Below are positions 8,310 to 16,938 of a stretch of 64,000 nucleotides of DNA, piece after piece (position 1 is the stretch's first letter; the number at the start of each line of letters is the position of its first letter). Source of the DNA: JASJBU01 sp963797085 (lineage in GTDB: Bacteria; Pseudomonadota; Gammaproteobacteria; Chromatiales; Chromatiaceae); the NCBI GenBank assembly GCA_963797085.1, contig CAWCOA010000026.1:248001-312000 (forward strand). The letters run 5' to 3'. Under the pieces are notes generated by a model, which was not told where the DNA came from, did no database searches, and saw only the letters and a list, made by a program, of their open reading frames with translations. The translations under genes and the position numbers were made by a program.

Positions 8310-9519
8310 TTGGAACTCCTCTTGCCAGGCGGGGCAGACGTCCATTTAAACCCATGAACTGTTTTGCCACCAGATGTTTCAATCCTGGTGTCACATCCAC
8401 CCCAAGCAAACCACAGTTGCGCACCAGGCGCAGGGGCGTCAATGGATTTGCAAACAGCCTGGCGAGGATATCAGTGATCATAACCACTCTGTTCTGATCC
8501 TGCCGACGCCATTCGGCATAGCGTTGCAGGTTTGCAAGCTGGCCCGGATTGCCCGATGACCCTGCATGGTCAGTCAAAACATCAGCCAGAACCGCCACAT
8601 CCCTGATCCCCAGATTGAAGCCCTGACCAGTTACCGGATGCACGGTATGCGAAGCGTTGCCAATTAAAGCAACATTTGGACGCACCTGTTCCTTTACCTG
8701 CCGCATAATAAGTGGATAGGCAACCCGTTTTCCAATCTTGATCAGTTTACCCAGCCGGTATCCAAAACGCTGTTGCAGGCAAGCCAGGAAATCATCATCA
8801 TCCAATGCCATCAGCTCAGGCGCCTGCCCTTCCTTTGCCGTCCAAACCAGCGAACATCGCCCTCCCGTCATCGGCAAAATCGCCAATGGACCTGAATCGG
8901 TAAAACGCTCATAGGCCACTCCACGATGCGGTCGTTCAGCTGTGACATTCGCGATTATGGCTGTCTGGCCATAGGTTGTTTCCCTGACGGGTATTGATAA
9001 TATGGATCTGACTACTGAGTCACCGCCATCCGCCGCCACCAGCAATCTAGTAGACACTGATCGCTTCTCGCTGTCTGAATAAATGCTGGCTTCAACACCA
9101 GTCTCATGCAATTGCAAACTGTGTAAACTGGCGGGGCAGATCAGCTCTACATCCGCCAAATCTCCCAGTCCTTTCAATAGAACCTGACCCAGAGCTCGCG
9201 CTGCAACGACATAACCCAGCGCCTCTACGCCCTCCTCCCGGTGATTGAGGCGGGTAAATCCAAAATGCCCGCGATCGGAAATATGCACATCAAGAATCGG
9301 CTCAACCTCAGAACTCAGCCCCCCCCAGAGTCCCATGGCCTGCAAGATCTGGCGGGTTCCCCAGGACAGGGCCAACACCCGATCGTCATAACTCGGCTGA
9401 TTCTCCGCATGGTATTCGAAGGCCTCTAAGACCCCGATCTTGAGTCCCTGCCCACTGATCGCCTTGGCTAGACTCGCACCCACCATGCCGCCACCTACAA
9501 TCAGAACATCGTAGTCCAT
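8302..9519 (-). CDS. ubiH: 2-octaprenyl-6-methoxyphenol hydroxylase UbiH
   Basis: FAD-dependent monooxygenase of 405 residues in ubiquinone biosynthesis. VLIVGGGMVGASLAKA at residues 5-20 is the Rossmann FAD motif. DDRVLALSWGTRQIL near residue 45, LVAADGGDS near residue 165 and GNASHTVHPVTGQGFNLG near residue 285 are family hallmarks. It is followed by ubiI with an 8-bp overlap and preceded by pepP at a 7-bp gap, matching the conserved pepP-ubiH-ubiI order. A GAAGAGA precedes the ATG. UbiH is separated from the paralogous UbiI by position and N-terminal resemblance. An exact C1 versus C5 specificity is inferred. Confidence 0.92.
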   Translation of the reverse strand: MDYDVLIVGGGMVGASLAKAISGQGLKIGVLEAFEYHAENQPSYDDRVLALSWGTRQILQAMGLWGGLSSEVEPILDVHISDRGHFGFTRLNHREEGVEALGYVVAARALGQVLLKGLGDLADVELICPASLHSLQLHETGVEASIYSDSEKRSVSTRLLVAADGGDSVVRSILSIPVRETTYGQTAIIANVTAERPHRGVAYERFTDSGPLAILPMTGGRCSLVWTAKEGQAPELMALDDDDFLACLQQRFGYRLGKLIKIGKRVAYPLIMRQVKEQVRPNVALIGNASHTVHPVTGQGFNLGIRDVAVLADVLTDHAGSSGNPGQLANLQRYAEWRRQDQNRVVMITDILARLFANPLTPLRLVRNCGLLGVDVTPGLKHLVAKQFMGLNGRLPRLARGVPIV

Positions 9520-9526
9520 TGTCTCT

Positions 9527-10834
9527 TCAACCTGCCATAATGGCTTCTATCTCATCAACCGACTTTGCGATACCCCTGGTCAACACATCCGCGCCGTCCT
9601 TAGTCACGAGAACGTCATCTTCGATACGGATACCAATATCCCACCATTTCTTCGCTACGCCTCTGGTGCCCGCCGGTATATAGAGCCCAGGCTCCACAGT
9701 CAGCACCATGCCCGCTTCCAGTAAACGCCAAGCCCCGTCGACTTTGTAATCCCCGACATCATGCACATCCAACCCGAGCCAATGCCCGGTGCGATGGGGA
9801 AAGAATCTTTTGTATTTCTCTTCACGAATCAGTTTAGGCACCGAACCTTTCAAGATACCCAGTTTTACCAGTCCACGGGTGATGGTTCTGACCGCAGCAT
9901 TATGTGGGTCGTTCCAGTGATTTCCTGGCCTGACTTTATTGATTGCAGCCTCCTGACCCGCCAATACCAGCTCATAGAGCTGCCTCTGCGGCTCTGTAAA
10001 CACGCCGTTTACTGGATATGTACGAGTGATGTCAGAAGCATAATATTCCATTTCACAACCTGCATCGATCAACAGCATGTCTCCATCCTGCAGCCGGTCA
10101 CGATTATCAATGTAATGCAGCACACAGGCATTGGCACCACCGCCAACAATCGACGGATAAGCCTGAAACCTGGCCCCCCGCTCTGTGCAACCAGCATTGA
10201 ATACGCCTTCAAGCTGGTACTCCCAGACACCGGGTTTGCATGCCTGCATGACCTTTTTGTGCGTTGCTGCAGAGATGTGCGCAGCCTGGCGCATGACCTT
10301 CAGCTCTGAACGACTCTTGAAGAGCCGCATCTCATGCAGATAATGGTCAAGCGCGATGATCTCCGCCGGCCCCTGCGCACCAGACCGGGACTCGCAACGT
10401 ATGTGATTGATCCAAGCCGATAGACGCTTATCCAGATCAGCATTACAGCCCATAGCATAAAAAACTCGCTCACACTGTTCCATCATACGCGGCAGGATAT
10501 CGTCCAGGTCGCCTATTGGAAAAGCATCATCAGCATCATACAGCTCAACTGCGCCCTCCTGACCCGCGCGCGCGCCATCCCACTGTTCCATTTTAGGATC
10601 TCGTTCGCGATTAAAGATTATGTATTCCGCCTGTTTTCTACCTGGTATTAAGACCAGAACAGCTTCGGGCTCAGAAAATCCGGTCAGATAGTAGAAATCA
10701 CTGTCCGGCCTGTAAGGGTAATGCACATCACGATTTCTGATCAGTAATGGTGCCGTGGGCAGAATCGCGATGCTGCCAGGCCCCATCATCCGCATCAACT
10801 CACGCCGGCGGCGCTTGAATTCACTTTTAATCAT
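9527..10834 (-). CDS. pepP: Xaa-Pro aminopeptidase PepP
   Basis: Removes N-terminal residues linked to proline. It is a pita-bread fold metallopeptidase with a dinuclear metal site, 435 residues. The N-terminal domain is typical (RRRRELMRMMGPGSIAIL). The metal ligands are visible in order: LLIDAGCEMEYYASDITRTYP (two Asp), HRTGHWLGLDVHDVG (His), VLTVEPGLYIP (Glu) and IRIEDDVLVT (Glu). It overlaps ygfB upstream by 8 bp and lies 7 bp from ubiH, so the four genes form one transcription unit. Confidence 0.95.
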   Translation of the reverse strand: MIKSEFKRRRRELMRMMGPGSIAILPTAPLLIRNRDVHYPYRPDSDFYYLTGFSEPEAVLVLIPGRKQAEYIIFNRERDPKMEQWDGARAGQEGAVELYDADDAFPIGDLDDILPRMMEQCERVFYAMGCNADLDKRLSAWINHIRCESRSGAQGPAEIIALDHYLHEMRLFKSRSELKVMRQAAHISAATHKKVMQACKPGVWEYQLEGVFNAGCTERGARFQAYPSIVGGGANACVLHYIDNRDRLQDGDMLLIDAGCEMEYYASDITRTYPVNGVFTEPQRQLYELVLAGQEAAINKVRPGNHWNDPHNAAVRTITRGLVKLGILKGSVPKLIREEKYKRFFPHRTGHWLGLDVHDVGDYKVDGAWRLLEAGMVLTVEPGLYIPAGTRGVAKKWWDIGIRIEDDVLVTKDGADVLTRGIAKSVDEIEAIMAG

Positions 10835-11324
10835 CTGTTCGCTCCCGGTGCGTTGCCAATGCTTCCCAGATTAAGAGTGCAGCCAACTTTAGGAATTCCT
10901 CCAAATCCACAAATGCCGCTTCAGATTCCTCTTCCGCTTCTATATTTTCATGATCTAATTTGCTGATCTCGGCGATATCCTGCATGGCCTCCTTTGCATC
11001 ACCCGCAAATTGCTCCTCCGATAGACCCGCCAGACCAAGACCATAGAGATAACCCTGACACCATTCAGTCAAACGCCTTGCTCGCAATGGCAGAGAAAAC
11101 TCATCGTCCGGAAGATAGGGTGTAAATCCCAGATCATCACTGGTCATTTGATCCCGAGTCACTTGATAGAGTTGCCCAAGTAATTGGCGTGTTTCTTTCA
11201 CCAGCAGATCATCAGAAGATCGATTTTCAAACAACTCGGCAAACCATGCTGCATGAGCGTCTGAATGGCCGGCACAGAGAAGTCCGCAGATCACCCCATG
11301 CACCTCACTCGCCGTGACATCCAA
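10827..11324 (-). CDS. ygfB: YgfB/UPF0149 family protein, probable frameshift at the 5' end
   Basis: UPF0149 family protein of 165 residues as the frame stands, starting at a TTG at 11324. VTASEVHGVICGLLCAGH is the family signature. ISKLDHENIEAEEESEAAF and the C-terminal EFLKLAALLIWEAL complete the fold. No ribosome binding site precedes the TTG. In another frame an ATG at 11388 opens MTLTPKLPPYERFDQ. Dropping one base near 11343 joins this to LLDSIELDVTASEVHG and gives 186 residues, close to the family's usual length. The start is therefore probably displaced by a one-base insertion. It heads the ygfB-pepP-ubiH-ubiI group and is divergent from the zapA unit. Confidence 0.85.
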   Translation of the reverse strand: MDVTASEVHGVICGLLCAGHSDAHAAWFAELFENRSSDDLLVKETRQLLGQLYQVTRDQMTSDDLGFTPYLPDDEFSLPLRARRLTEWCQGYLYGLGLAGLSEEQFAGDAKEAMQDIAEISKLDHENIEAEEESEAAFVDLEEFLKLAALLIWEALATHRERTDD

Positions 11325-11446
11325 CTCAATGGAGTCCAGCAGATTGATCGAAACGCTCGTAGGGTGGCAATTTGGGAGTTAGAGTCATCAGCTTTTATTT
11401 ATCGCCCCACAGGTTAGAGCTAAATCATATCATGCAGTGATAAGGA

Positions 11447-11475
11447 TTGACCCATAGAAGCGTGCCCACTATATT
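11447..11475 (+). promoter_or_regulatory. Strong sigma-70 promoter of the zapA unit
   Basis: TTGACC at 11447-11452, a 17-base spacer, then TATATT at 11470-11475. The expected start of transcription is about 11482-11483, which coincides with the ATG of the first gene, so that mRNA may be leaderless. Predicted from sequence only. Confidence 0.6.
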
Positions 11476-11482
11476 GACTGCC

Positions 11483-11716
11483 ATGAGCAAACCAGACTCT
11501 TCAAATAATGCTGATCTCGATCTAAACAAACTCGAAGTACGGGTCGAGGAATTAATACGCGCCTGTTCGTATCTAAAGGATGAGAATAAATCCCTGCGCA
11601 TGCGACAGGACAATCTCGTTGCCGAGCGCGCAGCGTTGATTGAAAAAACAGAACTCGCACGTACCCGAGTAGAGGCAATGATTTCACGATTAAAGGCTAT
11701 GGAATCCACCCAGTGA
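11483..11716 (+). CDS. Small coiled-coil protein, TIGR02449 family
   Basis: A 77-residue protein that is nearly all predicted coiled coil (LNKLEVRVEELIRACSYLKDENKSL onward), as in the TIGR02449 family that regularly precedes zapA in gammaproteobacteria. A role in cell division, by analogy with ZapB-like coiled coils, is inferred from neighbourhood only. I place the start at the ATG at 11483. A TTG at 11447 would add 12 residues but coincides with the -35 box of a good promoter. Its stop overlaps the GTG of zapA. There is no ribosome binding site before the ATG, consistent with a leaderless transcript. Confidence 0.8.
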   Translation: MSKPDSSNNADLDLNKLEVRVEELIRACSYLKDENKSLRMRQDNLVAERAALIEKTELARTRVEAMISRLKAMESTQ

Positions 11717-12027
11717 GCGAAGCACAAATTCCTATCACCGTCACGATTCTCGACAAGGAATACCGAATAGCATGCGGCCCTGATGAAAGTGAACCCTTGC
11801 TTCAATCCGCTCGTTTGGTTGATGATAAAATGCGTGAGGTGCGTAACGCAGGCCGCGTAATCGGCACAGAACGCATCGCAGTCATGGTTGCGCTCAACAT
11901 TGCCCATGAACTGCTGGACATAAAACAAGACAAAAGCCACGACGCAAAAACTATTACCCGGCGCATCCAGAGTCTCCAGGAAAAAATTGAATTAGCACTC
12001 AACACGAGTAATCAACTGGAACTTTAG
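11713..12027 (+). CDS. zapA: Cell division protein ZapA
   Basis: FtsZ-ring-associated protein that bundles FtsZ filaments at midcell, 104 residues. The N-terminal ITVTILDKEYRIACGPDESEPLLQSA and the later MVALNIAHELL followed by a C-terminal coiled coil are characteristic. It starts with GTG inside the GTGA overlap with the preceding coiled-coil gene, so translation is probably coupled. 6S RNA follows within 30 bp, the standard gammaproteobacterial arrangement. Confidence 0.92.
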   Translation: MSEAQIPITVTILDKEYRIACGPDESEPLLQSARLVDDKMREVRNAGRVIGTERIAVMVALNIAHELLDIKQDKSHDAKTITRRIQSLQEKIELALNTSNQLEL

Positions 12028-12053
12028 TCCATTTAGGTTTAGCCTTATACCAA

Positions 12054-12241
12054 GACATCCCCTGCGGTGCTCGTTAGTTACCCGGGTATTTTCTTGAGCC
12101 TAATTGCTACCCTGGGAGCATAATGCTGATGCTGGTGTGCATATCCGCATCCTAGCGGGGAGCCTGAGGCATCACTGTTGTTCCCACTTGAACCTTCCGG
12201 TTCAGGAACAAAGGTTTACGACGGCACAGGCGGGGGATGTC
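12054..12241 (+). ncRNA. ssrS: 6S RNA (SsrS)
   Basis: About 188 nt between zapA and fau, its usual site. The ends GACATCCCCTGC and GCGGGGGATGTC form the long closing stem. Inside, the 3' half holds TTGAACCTTCCGGTTCAGG, the hairpin conserved in gammaproteobacterial 6S RNAs. The length equals that of known members (about 184). 6S RNA binds sigma-70 RNA polymerase by mimicking an open promoter and dampens transcription in stationary phase. A TATACC at 12046 may be its -10 box. Confidence 0.9.
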
Positions 12242-12263
12242 TTCTTCACTCAGTCTCTTGAAT

Positions 12264-12866
12264 ATGAATACTCAGCAACTGAGAAAAACCATCCGCAGCA
12301 ACCGTCGCCAACTCAGCGATCAGACACTCAGAATCCACAGTAACCTGATGGCCAAGCAGGCTAATGCCTGCCATCCCCTGCAACACAGCAAACGTATCGC
12401 ATTTTATTTTGCAAATGATGGCGAAATGGACCCGGAGCCTCTGGTCCAACGCGCAATGCGAGCCGGCAAGCGCTGCTATTTTCCCGTATTGCGAGACCGA
12501 CCAGCCAAATCTCTATGGTTCAGCGCATATAAAAGACATAATCCGCTGGCACTCAATCGATTTGGTATCCCTGAACCTTCATCATCAGGCAACCGGGTTA
12601 CCATGCCTTGGGGGCTGGACATTATCATTCTGCCTCTGGTTGCATTTGATTTGTTCGGTAACCGGTTAGGCATGGGTGGTGGTTATTATGACCGTACGCT
12701 CTCCTTTAAACTGAAACGAAGTCACTGGAAGGGACCAAAACTTATCGGCATTGCCCATGAATTACAACGCGTTGATACGCTTCCTGCAAATGACTGGGAT
12801 ATACCCCTTGATGCAGTGATAACAGAAAAGCAACTGTATCAATTCACCAATACATCTTGCCAATAA
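12264..12866 (+). CDS. fau: 5-formyltetrahydrofolate cyclo-ligase
   Basis: Converts 5-formyl-THF to 5,10-methenyl-THF using ATP, salvaging folate. The product is 200 residues from the ATG at 12264 (MNTQQLRKTIRSNRRQLS). An earlier in-frame ATG at 12237 lies inside the 6S RNA stem and is less likely. The ATP/phosphate-binding signature GNRLGMGGGYYDRTL and DIIILPLVAFDLFG are family hallmarks. The C-terminus DIPLDAVITEKQLYQF is also typical. It directly follows ssrS, and processing of 6S RNA from a shared transcript is known in relatives. Confidence 0.93.
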   Translation: MNTQQLRKTIRSNRRQLSDQTLRIHSNLMAKQANACHPLQHSKRIAFYFANDGEMDPEPLVQRAMRAGKRCYFPVLRDRPAKSLWFSAYKRHNPLALNRFGIPEPSSSGNRVTMPWGLDIIILPLVAFDLFGNRLGMGGGYYDRTLSFKLKRSHWKGPKLIGIAHELQRVDTLPANDWDIPLDAVITEKQLYQFTNTSCQ

Positions 12867-13307
12867 TTCAATTTACTTAATCATCTTATGAAATATGTAA
12901 GTTTCAATACTCCTAGCTTCAATCTTTAAAACAATACCACAAACCAAGCCACTACTTTATAACAACCAATATCCCCAAGCGCCTTTACAAATCACAGGCT
13001 AGATTACGATTTATCTTCAGCCTATGTTAACGATGCAAGACCGCTTTAAATGATAAGTCTGATCAGTGATTTTATTGATTAACAAAACATCACCCTGACA
13101 TGTCTCAACATTATTTTCGTAACAATTAACAGCACATTCTTTTTGAATGCCTTTACATGCATCTAATAATTCACCATCTTATTGCCCTAATAATTGAGCA
13201 ACAAATTGAATTAAATAAGAAAAAATCAACTATATCCCTGGATTTTTATAAAAGCTGAATTATACTCTTGACATCTATTAAACAGATCTGCTGAGAGGAT
13301 CAACAAA
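12867..13307. other. AT-rich intergenic region before the H1-like gene
   Basis: About 440 bases, clearly richer in A and T than the flanking genes, with no supported gene. TATACT at 13261 is a possible -10 box for the downstream gene. GAGAGG at 13293-13298 is its ribosome binding site. Confidence 0.5.
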
Positions 13308-13703
13308 ATGGTGAAGAAGAAAGCCACAAAAAAGAAGGCTGCAGTGAAACGTAAAGTTACCGCAAAGAAAAAAGTCATAACAAAGAAAAAGGTCGCAGCC
13401 AAAAAGAAAGTGGCAAAGAAAAAAGCAACTATTAAAAAGAAAGCAGCTGGAAAGAAAAAAGTAGCAACAAAGAAAAAAGTTGCTAAGAAGAAAGTTGCAA
13501 AGAAAAAGTCAGTCAGCAAAAAAAAGGTCGCGGCTAAAAAGAAAACCGTAGCAAAAAAGAAGGCGGCCACCAAGAAAAAAGCAACCGTAAAGAAAAAAAC
13601 CACCGTTAAAAAGAAAGCAACCGCGAAGAAAAAAGTGGCTACGAAAAAACGCCCACTTAGGCCCAGAAAAGTTACACCGCGCAAAAAGAAAGTGGCCCGT
13701 TAA
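13308..13703 (+). CDS. Lysine-rich histone H1-like DNA-binding protein
   Basis: A 131-residue protein made almost wholly of repeats such as KKKVAAKKK, KKKATIKKK and KKVAKKK, ending PRKVTPRKKKVAR. It resembles the C-terminal tail of histone H1 and bacterial H1-like or AlgP-type proteins, which bind and condense DNA. There is no folded domain. GAGAGG nine bases before the ATG supports translation. The gene is monocistronic with its own terminator. The DNA is low-complexity, so homology searches will be dominated by composition, and the physiological role is inferred. Confidence 0.8.
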   Translation: MVKKKATKKKAAVKRKVTAKKKVITKKKVAAKKKVAKKKATIKKKAAGKKKVATKKKVAKKKVAKKKSVSKKKVAAKKKTVAKKKAATKKKATVKKKTTVKKKATAKKKVATKKRPLRPRKVTPRKKKVAR

Positions 13704-13721
13704 CACCTATCAACAACTAAA

Positions 13722-13748
13722 GAACCCCGCGCCGCGGGGTTCTTTTTT
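13722..13748 (+). terminator. Intrinsic terminator after the H1-like gene
   Basis: Perfect stem GAACCCCGC / GCGGGGTTC with a GCC loop, followed by TTTTTT. It lies about 20 bp after the stop codon. Confidence 0.9.
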
Positions 13749-13863
13749 GCTCTCGCTTTAATCAAGGCAGTCCTCTAGACGCCTGCCAGGAAAAGGAGTT
13801 CCAATCAAATCATCTTGGTTGCGTCCATCACCTGATGAGTTCAAGTATGAATTCGCAGGCTTC

Positions 13864-15393
13864 TTAATATTGACCCACCCCGGCAAACAACTGATATGCC
13901 GGATTATTACTTTCATCCCAGAATGGGTACTCCAGTCCCTTCAAGAGCTTAATGAAATTGCCCTTCTCTGTGGCCGGCACTTGTATCCCCATCAAGACTC
14001 GTCCGTAGGCCGCCCCATGATTTCGATAATGGAAGAGACTGATATTCCACTGGTTGCCGAGACTGCTTAAAAAAAACATCAGCGCCCCTGGCCTCTCAGG
14101 AAACTCAAAACGCACCAGGCTTTCATCCTCCAAACCCGTTGCATGTCCCCCTACCATATAACGGATGTGAAGCTTGGCGGTTTCATTGTCTGTCATATCC
14201 ACAATGGAATAGTTTTTTTCTTCAAAGCGACCGATCAACTCATCCCGTTCTTTGTCGCCCTGACGTAACTCTACTCCCACAAAAATCTGTGCGGTATTGG
14301 TATCGGAATATCGATAGTTAAATTCAGTGATACTGCGCTTGCCAATCAACTTGCAAAACTGTAAGAAACTCCCCGGTCGCTCAGGTATCTGCACCGCAAA
14401 TAATGCTTCACGCCTTTCTCCAAACTCTGCACGTTCAGCCACATGGCGTAGCCTGTCAAAATTGATATTTGCACCACTCTCAATGGCTACAAGATCAACA
14501 TCTTTGACGCCCTCTCTAGCTACATATTTTTTTAGACCAGCCACTGACAATGCACCAGCAGGTTCGGCAATAGTGCGTGTATCATCGAAGATATCCTTAA
14601 TCGCCGCACACATCTCATCCGCACTCACCAAGACAACTTCATCCACAACCTTTCTGGCCACCCTGAACGTTTCCTTGCCGATCTGTCTAACGGCCACCCC
14701 GTCTGCGAAGATTCCTACCTGCTTAAGAATAACGCGACGATTTGCTTCCAATGCACAATACAGGGTCGGCGCGTCATCCGGTTCAACGCCAATCACCTTG
14801 ACTTGTGGATAGACATACTTGATGTAAGCACCTACACCGGCAATCAGGCCGCCGCCGCCGACAGGTACGAACACTGCCTTTGGTGGTTCAGGATGCTGAC
14901 GAATGATCTCCATGCCGATAGTACCCTGCCCGGCAATGACATCAGGATCATCAAACGGGTGGATAGTGGTCATTCCATTCTCTTCTGCCAATTTCTGGGA
15001 ATGAGCATAGGCATCATCATAGGAATCGCCACTCAGGACAATCTTTGCGCCAAGGTTCTTTACCGCCTGAACTTTGATAGGAGGCGTGGTTTGCGGCATG
15101 ACTATCAGCGCCTGAATCCTCAATTCACGGGCAGCGAGCGCTACGCCCTGTGCATGATTCCCTGCGGATGCCGCAATGACGCCCCTCTCCCGGACCGAAG
15201 GGGCAAGGTTGATTATCTTGTTATAGGCACCTCTCAACTTGAATGAAAATACCGGCTGCAGATCTTCGCGTTTCAGAAAAATGTTGTTGCCCAGGCGCCT
15301 GGAAAGAATTCCCGCACGGTCCAATGGCGTTTCCCTGGCCACATCATAGACACGGGCCCGAAGGATTCTTTCGATATAAGTCTGCGGCATCAT
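13864..15393 (-). CDS. ilvA: Threonine ammonia-lyase, biosynthetic
   Basis: Deaminates threonine to 2-oxobutanoate, the first step of isoleucine synthesis. It is 509 residues: an N-terminal PLP domain and two C-terminal ACT-like regulatory domains (around 340-410 and 430-505), the allosteric form inhibited by isoleucine. The PLP lysine is in FSFKLRGAYNKI near residue 58. SAGNHAQGVA and the phosphate-binding VPVGGGGLIAGV near residue 185 are also diagnostic. FAVQIPERPGSFLQFCK and VRFEFPERPGALMFFL begin the two regulatory domains. It is divergent from rpiA, as in many gammaproteobacteria. Confidence 0.95.
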   Translation of the reverse strand: MMPQTYIERILRARVYDVARETPLDRAGILSRRLGNNIFLKREDLQPVFSFKLRGAYNKIINLAPSVRERGVIAASAGNHAQGVALAARELRIQALIVMPQTTPPIKVQAVKNLGAKIVLSGDSYDDAYAHSQKLAEENGMTTIHPFDDPDVIAGQGTIGMEIIRQHPEPPKAVFVPVGGGGLIAGVGAYIKYVYPQVKVIGVEPDDAPTLYCALEANRRVILKQVGIFADGVAVRQIGKETFRVARKVVDEVVLVSADEMCAAIKDIFDDTRTIAEPAGALSVAGLKKYVAREGVKDVDLVAIESGANINFDRLRHVAERAEFGERREALFAVQIPERPGSFLQFCKLIGKRSITEFNYRYSDTNTAQIFVGVELRQGDKERDELIGRFEEKNYSIVDMTDNETAKLHIRYMVGGHATGLEDESLVRFEFPERPGALMFFLSSLGNQWNISLFHYRNHGAAYGRVLMGIQVPATEKGNFIKLLKGLEYPFWDESNNPAYQLFAGVGQY

Positions 15394-15566
15394 TTGACTC
15401 CGAAAAACAGAATAAACCTGACATCAACCAGGGGCATGGGTATCATTACCCTAATCTAAGCAATTCAACCAGAAAATCATTTGCGGCACACCTTTGCAAA
15501 GTAATTTGTTTCAAAAAGAAACAGGCACGCAAGCGAATGCAGCCGAAATCTAGCGGGAGCTAATCA

Positions 15567-16226
15567 ATGAATGCAGACGAAATGAAAAAAATGGCCGCAA
15601 AGGCTGCGCTCGAATATGTCGATGGTGGAATCGTCGGTGTCGGTACCGGCTCGACCGTCAATCATTTCATTGACTACCTGGCCACTATCAAAAACAAGAT
15701 CGAAGGCGCGGTCTCCAGCTCGGAGGTCTCAACCGAACGCATGAAAGACCACGGCATTCACGTTATGGACCTGAATGCCGCCGGCGAACTCGACATCTAT
15801 ATCGATGGCGCGGACGAGTCGGATCACAATCTCTCACTGATCAAAGGCGGCGGCGGCGCCCTGACCCGGGAAAAGATCGTTGCCGGCGCCAGCAGGAGGT
15901 TCGTCTGCATCGCAGACGGCAGCAAGCTGGTGGATGTTCTCGGCAAGTTCCCGCTACCGGTGGAGGTCATTCCCATGGCCCGCAGCCATGTGGCGCGTCA
16001 ACTGGTGAAAATGGGCGGTACCCCGGTGTGGCGGGAAGATTTCATCACCGACAACGGCAATGTCATCCTCGATGTACACAACCTGGAGATCACCAAACCC
16101 ATGGAGATGGAACAGGCAATCAACAATCTCGCCGGCGTGGTCACCACCGGTATCTTTGCACTGCGAGGGGCGGATGTTTTGATTTTGGGGACTGCTGAGG
16201 GAGTGAAGACTGTGTTGCCCAAATAA
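15567..16226 (+). CDS. rpiA: Ribose-5-phosphate isomerase A
   Basis: Interconverts ribulose 5-phosphate and ribose 5-phosphate in the pentose phosphate pathway. The product is 219 residues. VGVGTGSTVNHFID at 23-36 is the substrate-phosphate loop. YIDGADESDHNLSLIKGGGGALTREKI around 80-106 contains the catalytic acids. CIADGSKLV follows. A GGGAG ribosome binding site precedes the ATG by eight bases. It is divergent from ilvA. Confidence 0.95.
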   Translation: MNADEMKKMAAKAALEYVDGGIVGVGTGSTVNHFIDYLATIKNKIEGAVSSSEVSTERMKDHGIHVMDLNAAGELDIYIDGADESDHNLSLIKGGGGALTREKIVAGASRRFVCIADGSKLVDVLGKFPLPVEVIPMARSHVARQLVKMGGTPVWREDFITDNGNVILDVHNLEITKPMEMEQAINNLAGVVTTGIFALRGADVLILGTAEGVKTVLPK

Positions 16227-16299
16227 CTTGATATGCAAAAGGACGAAGTTCGAAATGGATTTCGAACCGTCAACTCTGCCACTTTATCGAGTACTGAAC

Positions 16300-16695
16300 T
16301 TACCAAATGACATGCAAGCCTGCTATCGATCTGAGTTGGCTGTCTGCCGTAATGAGAGGCGCACCCTGGTAGATAGCCGTTGCCGCAATGAGCCGGTCAG
16401 CCGGATCTTTATGGGTAAAGACCTTTGACTGGGAGATCACTGCTATCTCAGGCGTAATGGTAAGCACCTCCAACTCCATCGCTAATACAAGATCACGCAT
16501 AAAAATCTCTGGAGCGACAGGCTTCACCAGGCGTTTTCTCGCAAATAGCATGGTGATCTCCCAGAAACTCACATCAGAACAGGCCAACAACTTTCCCTCC
16601 AGCCCGTCATCCAATGCCACAACTGCTTTGGCAGTCAAACGCTCTGGCGCTTGTGACCAGAAAAGGAGAATATTGGTATCACAAATTATCTTCAT
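16300..16695 (-). CDS. PIN-domain toxin (VapC-like)
   Basis: Predicted RNase toxin of a type II toxin-antitoxin pair, 131 residues. The PIN-domain acidic residues are visible: D6 in CDTNILLFW, the Glu in SFWEITML near residue 46, and DPADRLIAATA near residue 93. I start at the ATG at 16695 because it gives the canonical MKIICDTN N-terminus and a 17-bp overlap with the antitoxin. A longer frame from 16794 would run through the antitoxin gene. The target RNA cannot be told from sequence. Confidence 0.87.
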   Translation of the reverse strand: MKIICDTNILLFWSQAPERLTAKAVVALDDGLEGKLLACSDVSFWEITMLFARKRLVKPVAPEIFMRDLVLAMELEVLTITPEIAVISQSKVFTHKDPADRLIAATAIYQGAPLITADSQLRSIAGLHVIW

Positions 16696-16921
16696 CTGCC
16701 GTCCAATCCACCGCATCAATCGGACTGATGACATCACCCATGGCGCCCTGATTGCGCAACGACACCAAGCGTTTGCGGGCAGCTTGCACCTCATCTATCT
16801 CCGGAACCACCCGAGCAATGACCTTACCCCGGTTGGTAATCTGTATCTGATCGCCCTGCTGAATTTTTTTAAGGTATTCAGGCAGGTGTTTTCTGAATTC
16901 TGTAATGCTTATGGCAAACAT
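16679..16921 (-). CDS. Phd/YefM-type antitoxin
   Basis: Antitoxin of 80 residues. FAISITEFRKHLPEYLKKI followed by GDQIQITNRGKVIARVVP is the Phd/YefM DNA-binding fold. The acidic C-terminal part (VISPIDAVDWTADEDNL) would wrap the toxin. It overlaps the PIN toxin gene by 17 bp, antitoxin first. AGAGG lies eight bases before the ATG. A perfect inverted repeat overlaps the -10 box upstream, consistent with autoregulation by the complex. Confidence 0.87.
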   Translation of the reverse strand: MFAISITEFRKHLPEYLKKIQQGDQIQITNRGKVIARVVPEIDEVQAARKRLVSLRNQGAMGDVISPIDAVDWTADEDNL

Positions 16922-16938
16922 TCGAATACCTCTTGGTT

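Noticed and set aside
13226..13684. Long antisense open frame opposite the H1-like gene (Phe/Ala-rich)
   Set aside because: It is the mirror of a Lys/Ala codon repeat. It has no ribosome binding site and shows only composition effects.
16696..16794. Longer PIN toxin start
   Set aside because: The extra 33 residues read through the antitoxin gene out of frame and delay the canonical PIN N-terminus.
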